A stretch of 64,000 nucleotides of DNA from Candidatus Omnitrophota bacterium (lineage in GTDB: Bacteria; Omnitrophota; Omnitrophia; Omnitrophales; Aquincolibacteriaceae): assembly GCA_903820505.1 (NCBI GenBank), contig CAIJHQ010000017.1, positions 62,001 through 126,000 of the forward strand, given 5' to 3'. Positions 38,291-47,598 of this stretch are shown in pieces. Numbering within the stretch: the first letter of the stretch is position 1; each line of letters begins with the position of its first letter. Under the pieces are notes generated by a model, which saw only the letters and a list, made by a program, of their open reading frames with translations, had not been told where the DNA came from and ran no database searches. The translations under genes and the position numbers were made by a program.

Positions 38291-39421
38291 ATGGATAATT
38301 TTTCGCTGAGTAAATTTATGTACGAAACCGTGGCTTGCGGCGCAACGAATCAGCTTCCGGTCTCGTCCGTGTGTAATGCGAGATGCCTTTTTTGTTCAAA
38401 CAAAATGAATCCGTTCAAGATCCACAGGGTGGGGTTCAGACCGTTAGAAGACGTCAAAAAAGGGATCGCTCTTCTGAGCCCTCAGCCGGTTCCGGAGATC
38501 AGGATAGGGGACAGCCTTCCGGGAAGGATCTCGGAGGGAGAGGCTTTGTTGCATCCCGATATTTTTGAGATCCTCAGGCTTGTAAGAGAAAAGAATCAGA
38601 CGTCCGTCATTCAGGTATCTACGAACGGGACGATGCTCACAAGAAAATTCATCGAGAAGCTCAAGCCTTTCCAGCCTCTTAAGGTCACAATATCGTATCA
38701 TTCCAATACCCCCCGGAACTGGCGCAGGATCTTCAACCTTAAAGAAGACAAATACAAAACGGCAAGCGACTCGTTTTTTCTTTTACTGAAAGAGGGCTTT
38801 TTGATCGAGGTCGTCATCGTGCCGCTTCCGAAGCTGGTGGGGTATCCCGACATAGAAGACACCCTCAAATACCTCCGGCCTTTTACCAAAGACGTTATCA
38901 TTTTTCCGCCCGGGTACAGTGCCAAAGCGCCGCCCTCCCTGAGAAAGATCCTGGACTCGGACTATTCCGAGATGAGCCGCTTTTTCACAAAAATGAGGAA
39001 AAAATACCTCATGAATCTGTGCCTGATGACGGATCCACTAAAGCCGTTGAATTTCGATCCCCGCGCGTTAATGCTCGAAACCTATAAGGCCAGATTTTCT
39101 CACGTGCTCTGGCTGTTTTCGGAAGCCGCTTACGGGCATGCAAAAAAGATTCTGGGGGACCACGATCCGTACGTCCCGAACGAGCATTCCGCTTTCATGG
39201 TCAAGAATCACACGTATGGGGGAAACATCATTTGTGCCGGGCTGTTGATGATCCAGGACTACAGAAAAGCGATCCGCGCGGCCCTGAAGAAATCCAAAAA
39301 AGAAAAGATAGCATTGCTAATACTTCCCAAGATCTCTTTTGATAGGTTCGGGGACGATCTGCTCGGCGAGAACTACTCCAGGCTTTCCTCGGAATTCGGG
39401 GTTCCGGTTTGGGTGCGGTGA
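38291..39421 (+). CDS. radical SAM protein
   Basis: 376 residues. The [4Fe-4S] cluster motif is CNARCLFC (CxxxCxxC, near residue 29), preceded by QLPVSSV. IQVSTNGTMLT and KVTISYHSNTP are barrel strands. The C-terminal third contains a Cys (NIICAGLL) but no clear auxiliary-cluster motif. The C-terminal 100 residues (LLILPKISFDRFGDDLLGENY) may be a separate domain. Substrate unknown. A signal peptide is absent, so it is cytoplasmic. It follows the giant gene by 149 bases; any functional link is only positional. Confidence 0.8.
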   Translation: MDNFSLSKFMYETVACGATNQLPVSSVCNARCLFCSNKMNPFKIHRVGFRPLEDVKKGIALLSPQPVPEIRIGDSLPGRISEGEALLHPDIFEILRLVREKNQTSVIQVSTNGTMLTRKFIEKLKPFQPLKVTISYHSNTPRNWRRIFNLKEDKYKTASDSFFLLLKEGFLIEVVIVPLPKLVGYPDIEDTLKYLRPFTKDVIIFPPGYSAKAPPSLRKILDSDYSEMSRFFTKMRKKYLMNLCLMTDPLKPLNFDPRALMLETYKARFSHVLWLFSEAAYGHAKKILGDHDPYVPNEHSAFMVKNHTYGGNIICAGLLMIQDYRKAIRAALKKSKKEKIALLILPKISFDRFGDDLLGENYSRLSSEFGVPVWVR

Positions 39422-39864
39422 TGTCCTTTCTCCGTTTGGCGGACGTTTTTCAAGTTAGGACCGCCGGTCTTTCGCGTTCCGGGGGCGTAGTAGCTGCGGA
39501 GAGGTGCGGGCCGTGAGGGGGACTGGCGGGCCAATGGGTTGGATTTAAGGTGCGGCCGTCCCCGGATGGCCGCACCTTTTTTCATGATTATTTCTTTTTG
39601 CCTTTAAAAACGCTTTTTTTCTTTTTAACTTCTCTTTTCGAATTGCTCTTGTTACCCGATCAGACCACCCCCTTTGAGGGAGGCAGTATAACCGGTATCT
39701 TGTACCTGCCTAATGAAATCGGGAGTTTCGGCACGTTTTAAGAGTTCTTAGGAATGTTTTTTGGCAACTTCACCCAAGTCTTCATCTCTTTTGATGGCGA
39801 CTTGGGTGGCCCCAAATTCAGATGCTCTGAAATTGATCAATATTGGACCAACGAAAGGAGAATC
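39422..39864. other. intergenic region between radical SAM gene and small basic protein
   Basis: It holds one clear terminator (39549-39582). The GC-rich stretch 39440-39548 could be a structured RNA ending in that terminator, but no known RNA family (SRP, RNase P, tmRNA, 6S) is recognisable. Beyond the terminator the + strand is T-rich to about 39660; nothing else is supported. Confidence 0.5.
39549..39582 (+). terminator. intrinsic terminator
   Basis: GGTGCGGCC (39549-39557) pairs with GGCCGCACC (39568-39576) and is followed by six T. The stem is perfect. Confidence 0.85.
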
Positions 39865-40032
39865 ATGCGAGTCAATTACAAGGGAAATAAAATGAGAAAA
39901 GAGGCGGCACGGCGGCAGGAACAGGAAGCAAAAAGGCTCAGGCGCCTCAACCGGGCCAATGACAATAATCCTCAAACAGCACCCGCCGAGGGAACTCCCC
40001 CTGTCGAAGGAACGGATCCTTCGGGGACTTAA
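39865..40032 (+). CDS. small basic protein
   Basis: 55 residues from the ATG after AAAGGAG. The N-terminal half is a charged helix (MRKEAARRQEQEAKRLRRLN), while the C-terminal half is Pro/Thr/Glu-rich and disordered. Several in-frame upstream ATGs exist, but only this one has a ribosome site. No function is known. It lies 45 bases before the ABC-F gene, and a ribosome-linked role would fit the composition but is not shown. Confidence 0.55.
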   Translation: MRVNYKGNKMRKEAARRQEQEAKRLRRLNRANDNNPQTAPAEGTPPVEGTDPSGT

Positions 40033-40077
40033 GTTCCGTTCAGATGTTCCCACCTCAAGGGAAGAGCAGAAACGCAC

Positions 40078-41988
40078 ATGGCATTGATCAGTCTGCAAGA
40101 CATCACATTGGCTTACGGGGGACCGCCTCTTTTTGATCATATGGACCTCCAGTTGGAGCAAGGAGAGCGCGTGGCTCTCCTGGGGCGCAACGGAGTGGGG
40201 AAAACCACTCTGATGAAAGTGATGGCCGGCCAGTTGCAGCCCGACGCGGGGAAGGTGGTCTATCAAAAAGGTGTCCGGGTCACGCATTTGCCGCAGGAAG
40301 TTCCGTTGGGGATCACGGGCAATGTGTTCGATCTGGTGCTTTCGGGGTTGGGGGATCGCGTGAAGCTTTTGAGCGACTACCACCACGTGAACCACCGTCT
40401 TCAGACCGAATACTCGGATCAGCTCATGCGGCAGCTGGAGGCGCTTCAGGCCGAGATGGACCATACCCAGGGCTGGGAGACGAACCGCGAGGTCGAGGAA
40501 GCCATCGCCCACGTCAAGCTGGACCCCGAAAGCCGGTTCGAAAGTTTATCCGGCGGTCAAAAAAAACGGGCCCTGCTGGCACGGGCGCTCGTCCTCAAAC
40601 CCGAGATCCTTCTTCTGGACGAGCCGACCAATCATCTGGATATCGAGTCGATCGATTGGCTGGAGGGTTTCCTGAAGGGATATCCGGGGACCCTTTTCTT
40701 TGTGACGCATGACCGCACATTCATGACGCATTTGGCGACGCGGATCGTGGAACTGGACCGCGGGAGGCTTTTCAGCTGGGAGTGTGATTACACGACCTTT
40801 TTGGATCGAAAACAGAGGGCCCTTGACGCGGAAGAGGCCGAGCGCGCTCGGTTCGAGAAAAAACTGGAGAAGGAAGAACTCTGGATCCGGCAGGGCATCA
40901 AAGCGCGGCGGACCCGCAACCAGGGCCGCGTGGTGGCGCTGGAACGGTTACGGGCGCAGAAGCGGGCGCAGCGGCGCGGGATCGGGAGTGTCCGCATGAA
41001 AGCGCAGGTCATCGAACCGTCCGGGCATCTGGTCGCGAAGGCGCATCATGTCAGTCACGGATACGGCGGCCAATGCCTGGTCCGGGATTTCTCGGTGAAG
41101 ATCATGCGCGGGGACAAGATCGGCGTGATCGGACCGAACGGGTGCGGCAAGACGACCCTGTTGAGGCTTCTTTTGGGGCAGATCGTGCCCGACAAGGGTT
41201 CCGTGCACGTCGGGACGGGTCTTGAGGTCGCGTACTATGACCAACTGCGCGAGCAACTCGATCTCGAAAAAACGGTCGCCCAGAACGTGAACGAATCCGG
41301 GGACACGGTGATCGTCAACGGCAAGCCCAAGAACATCATCGGTTATCTTCAGGATTTTCTTTTTTCCCCCGACAGGGCCAGGACCCCCGCGAAGGTATTG
41401 TCGGGAGGGGAGCGGAACCGCCTTTTTCTCGCGAGGCTTTTCGCCAAACCCTCCAATCTGCTCGTCCTGGATGAGCCCACCAACGATCTGGACGTGGAGA
41501 CCCTGGAACTGCTCGAGGAATTGCTTGTCGAGTATCAGGGAACGGTGCTTTTAGTCAGTCATGACCGTTCGTTCCTGAACAATGTGGTCACTTCGACGTT
41601 GGCGATGGAGGGCAAGGGTGCGGTCCGTGAATATCCGGGCGGGTATGACGACTGGTTGAGTCAGCGGACCCCTCAACCCGAAGCCGGAGGAGCGGCCAAC
41701 GCGGCGGCCAAACGCCCCCCGGTCTCCGGAAAGGACCGGAACGGGCCGGGATCATCTCTGTCCGAACAGCGTGAACTGAAAACCCTTTTAAAAAAGATCG
41801 AAAAGACAGAAGCGGAGCAGGAAGAGCTTTACGTCCTCATGGCCGCGCCCGGTTTTTATCAGAAAGATCCCAAGGAGATCTCCCGTATCAAACTGCAGGC
41901 GGAGGCGCACGCGGCGGAGCTTGCCGGCATGTACGACCGGTGGGAGCAGTTAGAAAAAAAAGAAGGCGCGTCGGACCCATCGGAATGA
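40078..41988 (+). CDS. ABC-F family ATPase (Uup-like)
   Basis: 636 residues with two ABC domains and no membrane segments. Domain 1 has Walker A GRNGVGKTT, signature LSGGQKKRALLARAL and Walker B LLLDEPTNHLDIESIDWLEG. The charged linker (RFEKKLEKEELWIRQGIKAR) is the ABC-F interdomain region. Domain 2 has GPNGCGKTT, LSGGERNRLFLARLF and LVLDEPTNDLD. A C-terminal coiled coil (KTLLKKIEKTEAEQEELYVL) points to the Uup branch, which acts on ribosomes or DNA. Confidence 0.92.
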   Translation: MALISLQDITLAYGGPPLFDHMDLQLEQGERVALLGRNGVGKTTLMKVMAGQLQPDAGKVVYQKGVRVTHLPQEVPLGITGNVFDLVLSGLGDRVKLLSDYHHVNHRLQTEYSDQLMRQLEALQAEMDHTQGWETNREVEEAIAHVKLDPESRFESLSGGQKKRALLARALVLKPEILLLDEPTNHLDIESIDWLEGFLKGYPGTLFFVTHDRTFMTHLATRIVELDRGRLFSWECDYTTFLDRKQRALDAEEAERARFEKKLEKEELWIRQGIKARRTRNQGRVVALERLRAQKRAQRRGIGSVRMKAQVIEPSGHLVAKAHHVSHGYGGQCLVRDFSVKIMRGDKIGVIGPNGCGKTTLLRLLLGQIVPDKGSVHVGTGLEVAYYDQLREQLDLEKTVAQNVNESGDTVIVNGKPKNIIGYLQDFLFSPDRARTPAKVLSGGERNRLFLARLFAKPSNLLVLDEPTNDLDVETLELLEELLVEYQGTVLLVSHDRSFLNNVVTSTLAMEGKGAVREYPGGYDDWLSQRTPQPEAGGAANAAAKRPPVSGKDRNGPGSSLSEQRELKTLLKKIEKTEAEQEELYVLMAAPGFYQKDPKEISRIKLQAEAHAAELAGMYDRWEQLEKKEGASDPSE

Positions 41989-42138
41989 GATGCGGTCCGT
42001 TCCCGTGTTTTAGCTTTGTAATGAGGAGCGGGACAGCTAGAATAAGCGGCAATTCTGATAAAAGGTGTCCGTAGTCGGGACGTTCATTCGCCAACGCGGG
42101 AATTGCGCAGGCTTTTAGGAGTATTTCCGGGATCACTG

Positions 42139-43410
42139 ATGGCCATTTTGAGATATTTACCGAAGGTCTTCTTCGCGGTTTTTTTTGCGTGGATCTCCTT
42201 CCTGCCGACCCCTTTCCATGGTAGTTATTTTTTCTCTTCTTTAGCCGTTTCGTTCATTTTTTTGATCATAATCCTTTTCAGTAATGGCAGGTCAGGGCCT
42301 GTTGCCGGTTGGGGAGATTGGCCGATGTGGGCTTTGGTGATCCTCCTGGCAGCGGGGGTTTTGAAGGCCGCGGACAAGAACGTCGCATTTTCCACATATT
42401 ATTCTCTTGCGGCGAACATGCTCGTTGCTTTTTATATCGGTAAAGGAATATTCCTGCACGAACAGGAAAGAGATTTTGCGGTCACGGTGATTTGTTTTTA
42501 TGCCATCATTGTTTCCCTCCTGGGTCTTTTTGAAACGTTTTGGGCGTTCAACCCGCTCTATACTTTTTTTATCGATAATATATTCTACGAAAGATATATT
42601 TCCGAAGAAGTCCGTCCCATGTCCACGCTTTTGAACCCTGCGGCTTTGGGGACCTACCTTCTGCTATCCGGTCCGTTCTCGATTTTTTTTCTCAAGCAGC
42701 AAGAACGGCCCAAGAAAATACTGGGGGCCGTAACGCTGACCCTGGTAATGACCTGCTTTTTTCTGGCGCTTTCCCGCGGATCTTTTGCCGGGTTGATCGC
42801 GATGGCGCTCTTTTATTTGCTCGTGGAAAAGGACCGCGAACGGTTGCTTTTTTATGGGCTGCTGTTTGTGGGGTTTTTATGCGTCGCGTCCTTTCTGCCG
42901 TATCCGTTCAGCCGTTTCAGTCTGGAGGGGATATTTATTCATGGAACGGGATTCTTTTCGAAATACAGGAGCGTTCGTCTCGATATGGCCATCCAAATGT
43001 TCAGGGACAGCCCGTTCTTGGGGATCGGGCTTAATCATTTCCGCGTATTGTTCGACCATTACTATCCGCTCAAGAGCCAGGTCGCCGATATTCTTTGGGA
43101 GCATAAGATCGCGGATAACATGTATTTAACGCTTCTTGCTGAGACAGGCTTGGCCGGGATCGCCGGTTTTTTGATCTTTATTTCATCGCTCTTTCTCCGG
43201 GGGATACGGAAATTGGGAGAGCTGGAGAAGGGGTCCGCGAGGACGCTGCTTCTTGTCTCGTTGTCGTCGCTGGCCGGGTTCCTTACGGACATGAACGGCT
43301 ATGAAGTGTTGTATTGGCCGAATCTCTATCTGTTTTTTTGTCTGATCTGCGGCTTCATACAGGGGATTTCGGGGAACCGGGAAGGAACGGGGGCTGTTCC
43401 TCATGGATGA
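42139..43410 (+). CDS. O-antigen ligase/polymerase-like membrane protein
   Basis: About 423 residues from the ATG at 42139; the frame is open further upstream and the start is uncertain. It has ten or more hydrophobic helices. A periplasmic region carries RLDMAIQMFRDSPFLGIGLNHF, the Wzy_C/WaaL-type segment with GxG, followed by DNMYLTLLAETGLAGIAGFL. Such proteins polymerise or ligate undecaprenyl-linked glycans to lipid A-core. It begins the surface glycan locus and overlaps the next gene by 8 bases. Confidence 0.82.
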   Translation: MAILRYLPKVFFAVFFAWISFLPTPFHGSYFFSSLAVSFIFLIIILFSNGRSGPVAGWGDWPMWALVILLAAGVLKAADKNVAFSTYYSLAANMLVAFYIGKGIFLHEQERDFAVTVICFYAIIVSLLGLFETFWAFNPLYTFFIDNIFYERYISEEVRPMSTLLNPAALGTYLLLSGPFSIFFLKQQERPKKILGAVTLTLVMTCFFLALSRGSFAGLIAMALFYLLVEKDRERLLFYGLLFVGFLCVASFLPYPFSRFSLEGIFIHGTGFFSKYRSVRLDMAIQMFRDSPFLGIGLNHFRVLFDHYYPLKSQVADILWEHKIADNMYLTLLAETGLAGIAGFLIFISSLFLRGIRKLGELEKGSARTLLLVSLSSLAGFLTDMNGYEVLYWPNLYLFFCLICGFIQGISGNREGTGAVPHG

Positions 43411-44584
43411 ATCTCCCGAGGCGCGCCTGTTTTTATTTCTGGCGAAGAATATTCTCGAAGCCAAAAAAGTGGACCTCGCCGGTTTTTTGCGGGGGAATGC
43501 GATCGGCTGGAAGCGCTTCAAGGACATCGCCGCTTTCCATGAACTTTGGCCCTTCTTTTATCCCGAGATGAAAAACGCCGCGGCGATCATTCCCGCGGAC
43601 CTTCTGGAAGTTTTCAAGCAAAGCCACTACCAGACACTGCTCCAAACCCAGAGAATGTGGCACCGGTTCCTGGTTCTCGCGGAAACTTTCCAGAAAAAGG
43701 ATCTATCGATGGTGCCGCTCAAAGGCATGGCAAGTCTCGCGGACATTTACCGGGACATGCCTTTCAGGGCGATGGCGGATACCGATATCCTCGTCCGGGA
43801 GCAGGAAATGGACAGGGTCCGAGAAGTTCTCGCGGGAGAAGGGTATGCAAGCGCTCTCGGCGGGCTCAAGGAAGAATACTGGCTCAAAAAACATTGCGAG
43901 CTGACTTTTTATAGAAAGGGTGAGGAGCCTTTAGACGTCCATTTCGGGCTGGATTTCAAGCGTTCCCGGGGGGGCATTTTGCCGCGCCTTTGGGAACGGG
44001 TACAGAGCGTGTCAATCGACGGCCGGCAGATCTCTTTGCTTTCTCTGGAGGACCAGCTTTTTTCGCTGGCGCTTCACGAACGGCGGTACGGCGGGAAGAT
44101 GTTCTGCCTCAAGAACGTTTTTGACCTGGCCATGATCCTGAAAAAATACGGCAGTGGTTTTGATTGGGATTATGTGCTCCGTGAGGCTGATGTCGGAAAA
44201 ATGCGCGCGACGGTCTTTTTTATCCTCCTTCAGGCCGCGACGTTCTTTGACGCGGCTGTCCCGGACCTTGTCTGGAAACGGCTCAAGGTCCCGGAGCTCA
44301 GGCGGAGGGCCGTCGCAAAATTGATCAAAGAGCACACGTTTGATCTTGCGGCGGCCGGCGATGGGAAAGAACTTTTTCTGAAAAGCCATTTTTTACTGTT
44401 CGACGGTTTTTGGGAGCCGATCAGTTACATTCTCAACATTCCCATCGAGCAATTCGCCAAATATTACGGCCTGGAGCCTTATGCCAGGAGAACAGAGATC
44501 CTCTACCGGATGAGGTTTTTCTATTTGCCGTACTGTCACGCCTGCGGGGTGAAGCCTTCCCGGTATTATGCGGCAGGGAAATGA
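43403..44584 (+). CDS. NTP_transf_5 family nucleotidyltransferase-like protein
   Basis: 393 residues. The MVPLKGMASLADIYRDMPFRAMADTDILV segment (from about residue 103) holds the KG and DxD features of the NTP_transf_5 family, followed by ELTFYRKGEEPLDVHFGL. LLSLEDQLFSLALHERRYGGKMFCLKNVFDLAMIL is also typical. Members are often found in polysaccharide loci with unknown substrates. It overlaps the upstream ligase gene by 8 bases and is translationally coupled. Confidence 0.8.
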   Translation: MDESPEARLFLFLAKNILEAKKVDLAGFLRGNAIGWKRFKDIAAFHELWPFFYPEMKNAAAIIPADLLEVFKQSHYQTLLQTQRMWHRFLVLAETFQKKDLSMVPLKGMASLADIYRDMPFRAMADTDILVREQEMDRVREVLAGEGYASALGGLKEEYWLKKHCELTFYRKGEEPLDVHFGLDFKRSRGGILPRLWERVQSVSIDGRQISLLSLEDQLFSLALHERRYGGKMFCLKNVFDLAMILKKYGSGFDWDYVLREADVGKMRATVFFILLQAATFFDAAVPDLVWKRLKVPELRRRAVAKLIKEHTFDLAAAGDGKELFLKSHFLLFDGFWEPISYILNIPIEQFAKYYGLEPYARRTEILYRMRFFYLPYCHACGVKPSRYYAAGK

Positions 44585-44659
44585 CTGTCCGGCGGCCGGG
44601 GCGACGGATAAACGACGGAGAACTTTTCCTTTTTATAGTAGAATAAGCTCCTTTGTGTT

Positions 44660-44727
44660 AGGGACGGTTCTCTATTGGAGAGTCCCTGGTTTTCTCCAAA
44701 AGAGAAACGTCCCCAGGGATTTACAGG
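44660..44727. repeat. REP-like hairpins upstream of the ABC permease
   Basis: AGGGAC and TCTC pair with GAGA and GTCCCT (44660-44665, 44669-44672; 44678-44681, 44682-44687). TTTCTC (44691-44696) pairs with GAGAAA (44702-44707). GTTCTCTATT recurs just after the permease gene at about 45590. The pattern resembles palindromic repeats associated with IS200/REP-type transposases; no transposase is present. Confidence 0.55.
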
Positions 44728-44761
44728 GCACTTAGCGTTGAGGATCTAAGGAGGTAGCGGC

Positions 44762-45583
44762 TTGTTCTCGATCATCGGGGAAATATGGAGAGGGCGCGAT
44801 CTGATGCGCGAGCTTGTGGCCAAGGACATCAAGCTGCGTTATTCCAGGCCGATGCTCGGTTTTTTCTGGGCGTTCATTCTGCCGTTCGCGACGGCGGTGG
44901 TCTTTTATTTCATTTTTTCGATTGTCCTGCGGGCGAAAACCGAGGAAGCGCCTTTTTTCGTGTATTTGATGAGCGCGATCTTCCCGTGGAGGTTCTTTCA
45001 GGATTCTCTGTGTAGCGCCACGTCCAGCCTCATGGACAACAAGGGCTTTCTCCGGGAGGCGCGATTCCCGGCCTATTTCATTCCGCTGTCCGTCGTTGCG
45101 GCGAACGCGGTCAATTTCCTGCCCTCTTTGGCGATCCTGATCGTAACGGCGCTGATCTTCATGAAGGGGATGTCTGCATTTATCGTTTTCCTCCCTCTCG
45201 TCTTTGTTCTGCACGCCTTGATCACGGCGGGGTTGGCGATCATTCTCTCGCTGCTGTACCTCAAGTGGCGGGACGTGAAGTTCATTCTTGAGGCGGGTCT
45301 GCTTCTTCTTTTCTATCTGTCCCCGGCGGTTTATTCCGTAAGCCTTATAAAAACTGCTTTGCCGGCATGGGGGTTCAGCCTGTTCATTTACAATCCGCTC
45401 ACCGGCATTTTGAATCTGTACCGGGTCGCGCTTTTGAAGGGGTTTTATGGACATATCGCCGGGGATGTCAGCCTGGGGTCCATGATCGCGGTTCCGGTGA
45501 TCTTTTCCGTTCTGGTCGTCGGATTCTGTTGCCATTATTACAAGATCAACAAGAACACGATCAATGACCACCTCTCCTACTGA
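44762..45583 (+). CDS. polysaccharide ABC transporter permease (Wzm-like)
   Basis: 273 residues with a TTG start, chosen because AAGGAGG lies 7 bases upstream. About six membrane helices. The N terminus (LMRELVAKDIKLRYSRPMLGFFWAFILP) is the ABC-2 permease signature of O-antigen exporters. It moves lipid-linked polysaccharide across the inner membrane with the ATPase encoded at 45889. The two genes are separated by a hairpin-rich 305-base region. Confidence 0.92.
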   Translation: MFSIIGEIWRGRDLMRELVAKDIKLRYSRPMLGFFWAFILPFATAVVFYFIFSIVLRAKTEEAPFFVYLMSAIFPWRFFQDSLCSATSSLMDNKGFLREARFPAYFIPLSVVAANAVNFLPSLAILIVTALIFMKGMSAFIVFLPLVFVLHALITAGLAIILSLLYLKWRDVKFILEAGLLLLFYLSPAVYSVSLIKTALPAWGFSLFIYNPLTGILNLYRVALLKGFYGHIAGDVSLGSMIAVPVIFSVLVVGFCCHYYKINKNTINDHLSY

Positions 45584-45888
45584 TACTGTTCTCTATTTGA
45601 TTTTACGGGTTAACAGCCCGGATTCTCTTTTATCCGCCTACGCAGAAGACCTCGGGGCGTAAGCCCGAGGATGAATGCGTTGGACGGACCCTGCGAAGCG
45701 TTAGCGTAGGAGGGTTCGTGAAATGCTTTGGCGGATTCCGCCGAAGAAACATAAGGAACCACGGCTGTAAAGCCGTGGGGCTCCATGATTAATGATGTCA
45801 GGACAGTCCAAACTGCCTTCATAAATATAAAGAATTTGAACAGTACTGTACCGCTTTCCTATAAATTCAATTGTCAGGCGGTGCTGAA
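45584..45888. repeat. hairpin-rich intergenic region between wzm- and wzt-like genes
   Basis: No gene is supported. It has at least four hairpins: CGGG/CCCG (about 45606), CCTCGGG (45650-45656) with CCCGAGG (45664-45670), GGCGGA/TCCGCC (45730-45742) and CCACGGCT (45759-45766) with AGCCGTGG (45771-45778). They look like remnants of IS200/IS605-type ends or REP elements. The transporter genes would normally be adjacent, so the region is probably an insertion. Confidence 0.6.
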
Positions 45889-47598
45889 ATGAAAAGTGAA
45901 AATGCCGGACAGGCGGCCGGCGCGGTCCTGAAGGTGGAGCGTGCGGGGAAGAGGTATGCCTTGGCCCGTCGCGCCGAGACCGGGAGCCACGATTTTTGGG
46001 CGTTGAAGGATGTTTCGTTCGAAGTTGTTCGCGGCAAGGTTCTGGGGATCATCGGCCGAAACGGGGCCGGGAAAACGACGCTTTTGAACGCTATTGCGGG
46101 CGTTCTCCCGCTTACGGAAGGCGAAATAAAAGTCTCGGGGAGAGTTTTGGGGCTCTTTAATTTGGGGGTAGGTTTCCAGGACGAATTGACCGGAAGGGAA
46201 AACGTGTTCCTTAACGGGACCATTCTCGGCGCCAGCAGGGAAGAGCTCGAAAATAAATTCAACGCGATCCTCGATTTCTCGGAACTGGGGGAGTTCATCA
46301 ATATGCCCATGGGGACTTATTCCCAGGGTATGCGGCTCCGTTTGGCCTTCAGCATTATCGCCAATCTCGATTTCGAGGTGTTACTGATGGACGAGGTGCT
46401 GGCTGTGGGGGACGCGCTTTTCCAGAGTAAATGTTTCGAGCGCCTCATGGATTTCAAGCGGGCCGGCAAGACGTTGGTGCTCACGACGCAATCCATGGAA
46501 ATGATCGAGAGGTTGTGCGATGAAGTCCACTTGCTGGATCACGGGAAGCTGGTGTTTTCGGGGGATCCGGCCGCGGCAGCGTCCCAATACCGCGCCTTGC
46601 TGAACTCGGAACAGTTCTATGTCGGATCGGTGAAAGAAGAGAACCCTTTGGTGGAGAACACGAAGAAATGGACGGATGATATCTCGGAGTGGGGCAAGAA
46701 GCTCGGCACGCGGGAAACCGTGATCCGGTCGGTCGGGTTGTATAACCGGTGGGGTTTCAGGACCAGCGCGGTGAAAAGCGGACAATTCCTCAAAATACGC
46801 GTTGTTTTTGACGTCCGGAACGCGATCAAGGAACCGCACTTCGGGATCGCGATATTCAGGAGCGACGGAGTGTACTGTTACGGACCTAATACCATGTTCG
46901 ACCGGCAGCTGATCAGGGAGATGAAGCCCGGGAAGGGGTGGTTTGAGTTGCAGTACGGGAGATTCGATCTTGCTCCGGGGGACTACAAGATCTCTGTCGC
47001 GATCTGGGACAAGAAAGAATCGTTGGCTTATGACTACCATAACGGATGCTACGATGTGAAAGTTTCCGGCTCGCAAGGCCCGGAGAAAGAACTTTTGAAC
47101 ATTTCCGGTAGGATCAATTCTCGGCCTTGCCGCGGGGGACGGATGGTCCCGCTGCCGGAAGTGTTAAAGGATCCCACCGCCCCGGCGGAACATGACAGCG
47201 AGATCGGGATCGCTTCGGTCCGGTGCAAGGACGCTCTTGGTAATCCTCAAAATACTTTCAGGACAAATGATGCTATGCATTTGGGGTTCGAACTGGAAGG
47301 TGTTACGGGTCCGCGAAAGCGAGACGTCGATCTGTGGGTGGGGCTTTTCCGCGATGACGGTGTGTATTGCCAGAGTTTTATGGAAGACCTTGAAAATAAA
47401 CGGTACCATGAACTGTTTTTCCGGACGTTACCGCTGTTGCCCGGAGGATATAAGATCGCGGTCGGCGCATGGGACAGGAGGGCACAAAAGTTTTTATTTT
47501 TCAGGAAAGATGCGGTGTCATTCAGAATGGTTTTCAACAAAGAAGACCATGGTACTGTTTATTTAAAGCACGCTTGGAAATGGGAGCTGGCCAGGTAA
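45889..47598 (+). CDS. polysaccharide ABC transporter ATPase (Wzt-like) with two C-terminal carbohydrate-binding domains
   Basis: 569 residues from the ATG at 45889 (a TTG at 45871 is possible). ABC domain: Walker A GRNGAGKTT (near 58), signature YSQGMRLRLAFS (near 143), Walker B VLLMDEVLAVGD (near 163). Two beta-sandwich domains follow, about 274-405 and 436-569. Each has the GVYCYGPNT or GVYCQSFME strand and an LAPGDYKISVAIWD or LLPGGYKIAVGAWD strand. In Wzt proteins this C-terminal domain recognises the glycan's non-reducing end; ordinary ones have one copy. The next gene begins directly after the stop. Confidence 0.92.
   Translation: MKSENAGQAAGAVLKVERAGKRYALARRAETGSHDFWALKDVSFEVVRGKVLGIIGRNGAGKTTLLNAIAGVLPLTEGEIKVSGRVLGLFNLGVGFQDELTGRENVFLNGTILGASREELENKFNAILDFSELGEFINMPMGTYSQGMRLRLAFSIIANLDFEVLLMDEVLAVGDALFQSKCFERLMDFKRAGKTLVLTTQSMEMIERLCDEVHLLDHGKLVFSGDPAAAASQYRALLNSEQFYVGSVKEENPLVENTKKWTDDISEWGKKLGTRETVIRSVGLYNRWGFRTSAVKSGQFLKIRVVFDVRNAIKEPHFGIAIFRSDGVYCYGPNTMFDRQLIREMKPGKGWFELQYGRFDLAPGDYKISVAIWDKKESLAYDYHNGCYDVKVSGSQGPEKELLNISGRINSRPCRGGRMVPLPEVLKDPTAPAEHDSEIGIASVRCKDALGNPQNTFRTNDAMHLGFELEGVTGPRKRDVDLWVGLFRDDGVYCQSFMEDLENKRYHELFFRTLPLLPGGYKIAVGAWDRRAQKFLFFRKDAVSFRMVFNKEDHGTVYLKHAWKWELAR

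Noticed and set aside
39440-39548. Possible SRP or other known ncRNA before the 39549 terminator
   Set aside because: The GC-rich stretch lacks the conserved GGAAGGAAGCAGCC-like SRP loop and other known signatures.
39588-39662. Lys-rich frame on the minus strand after the 39549 terminator
   Set aside because: It has no start codon: a stop precedes it directly and no ATG/GTG/TTG lies within it.
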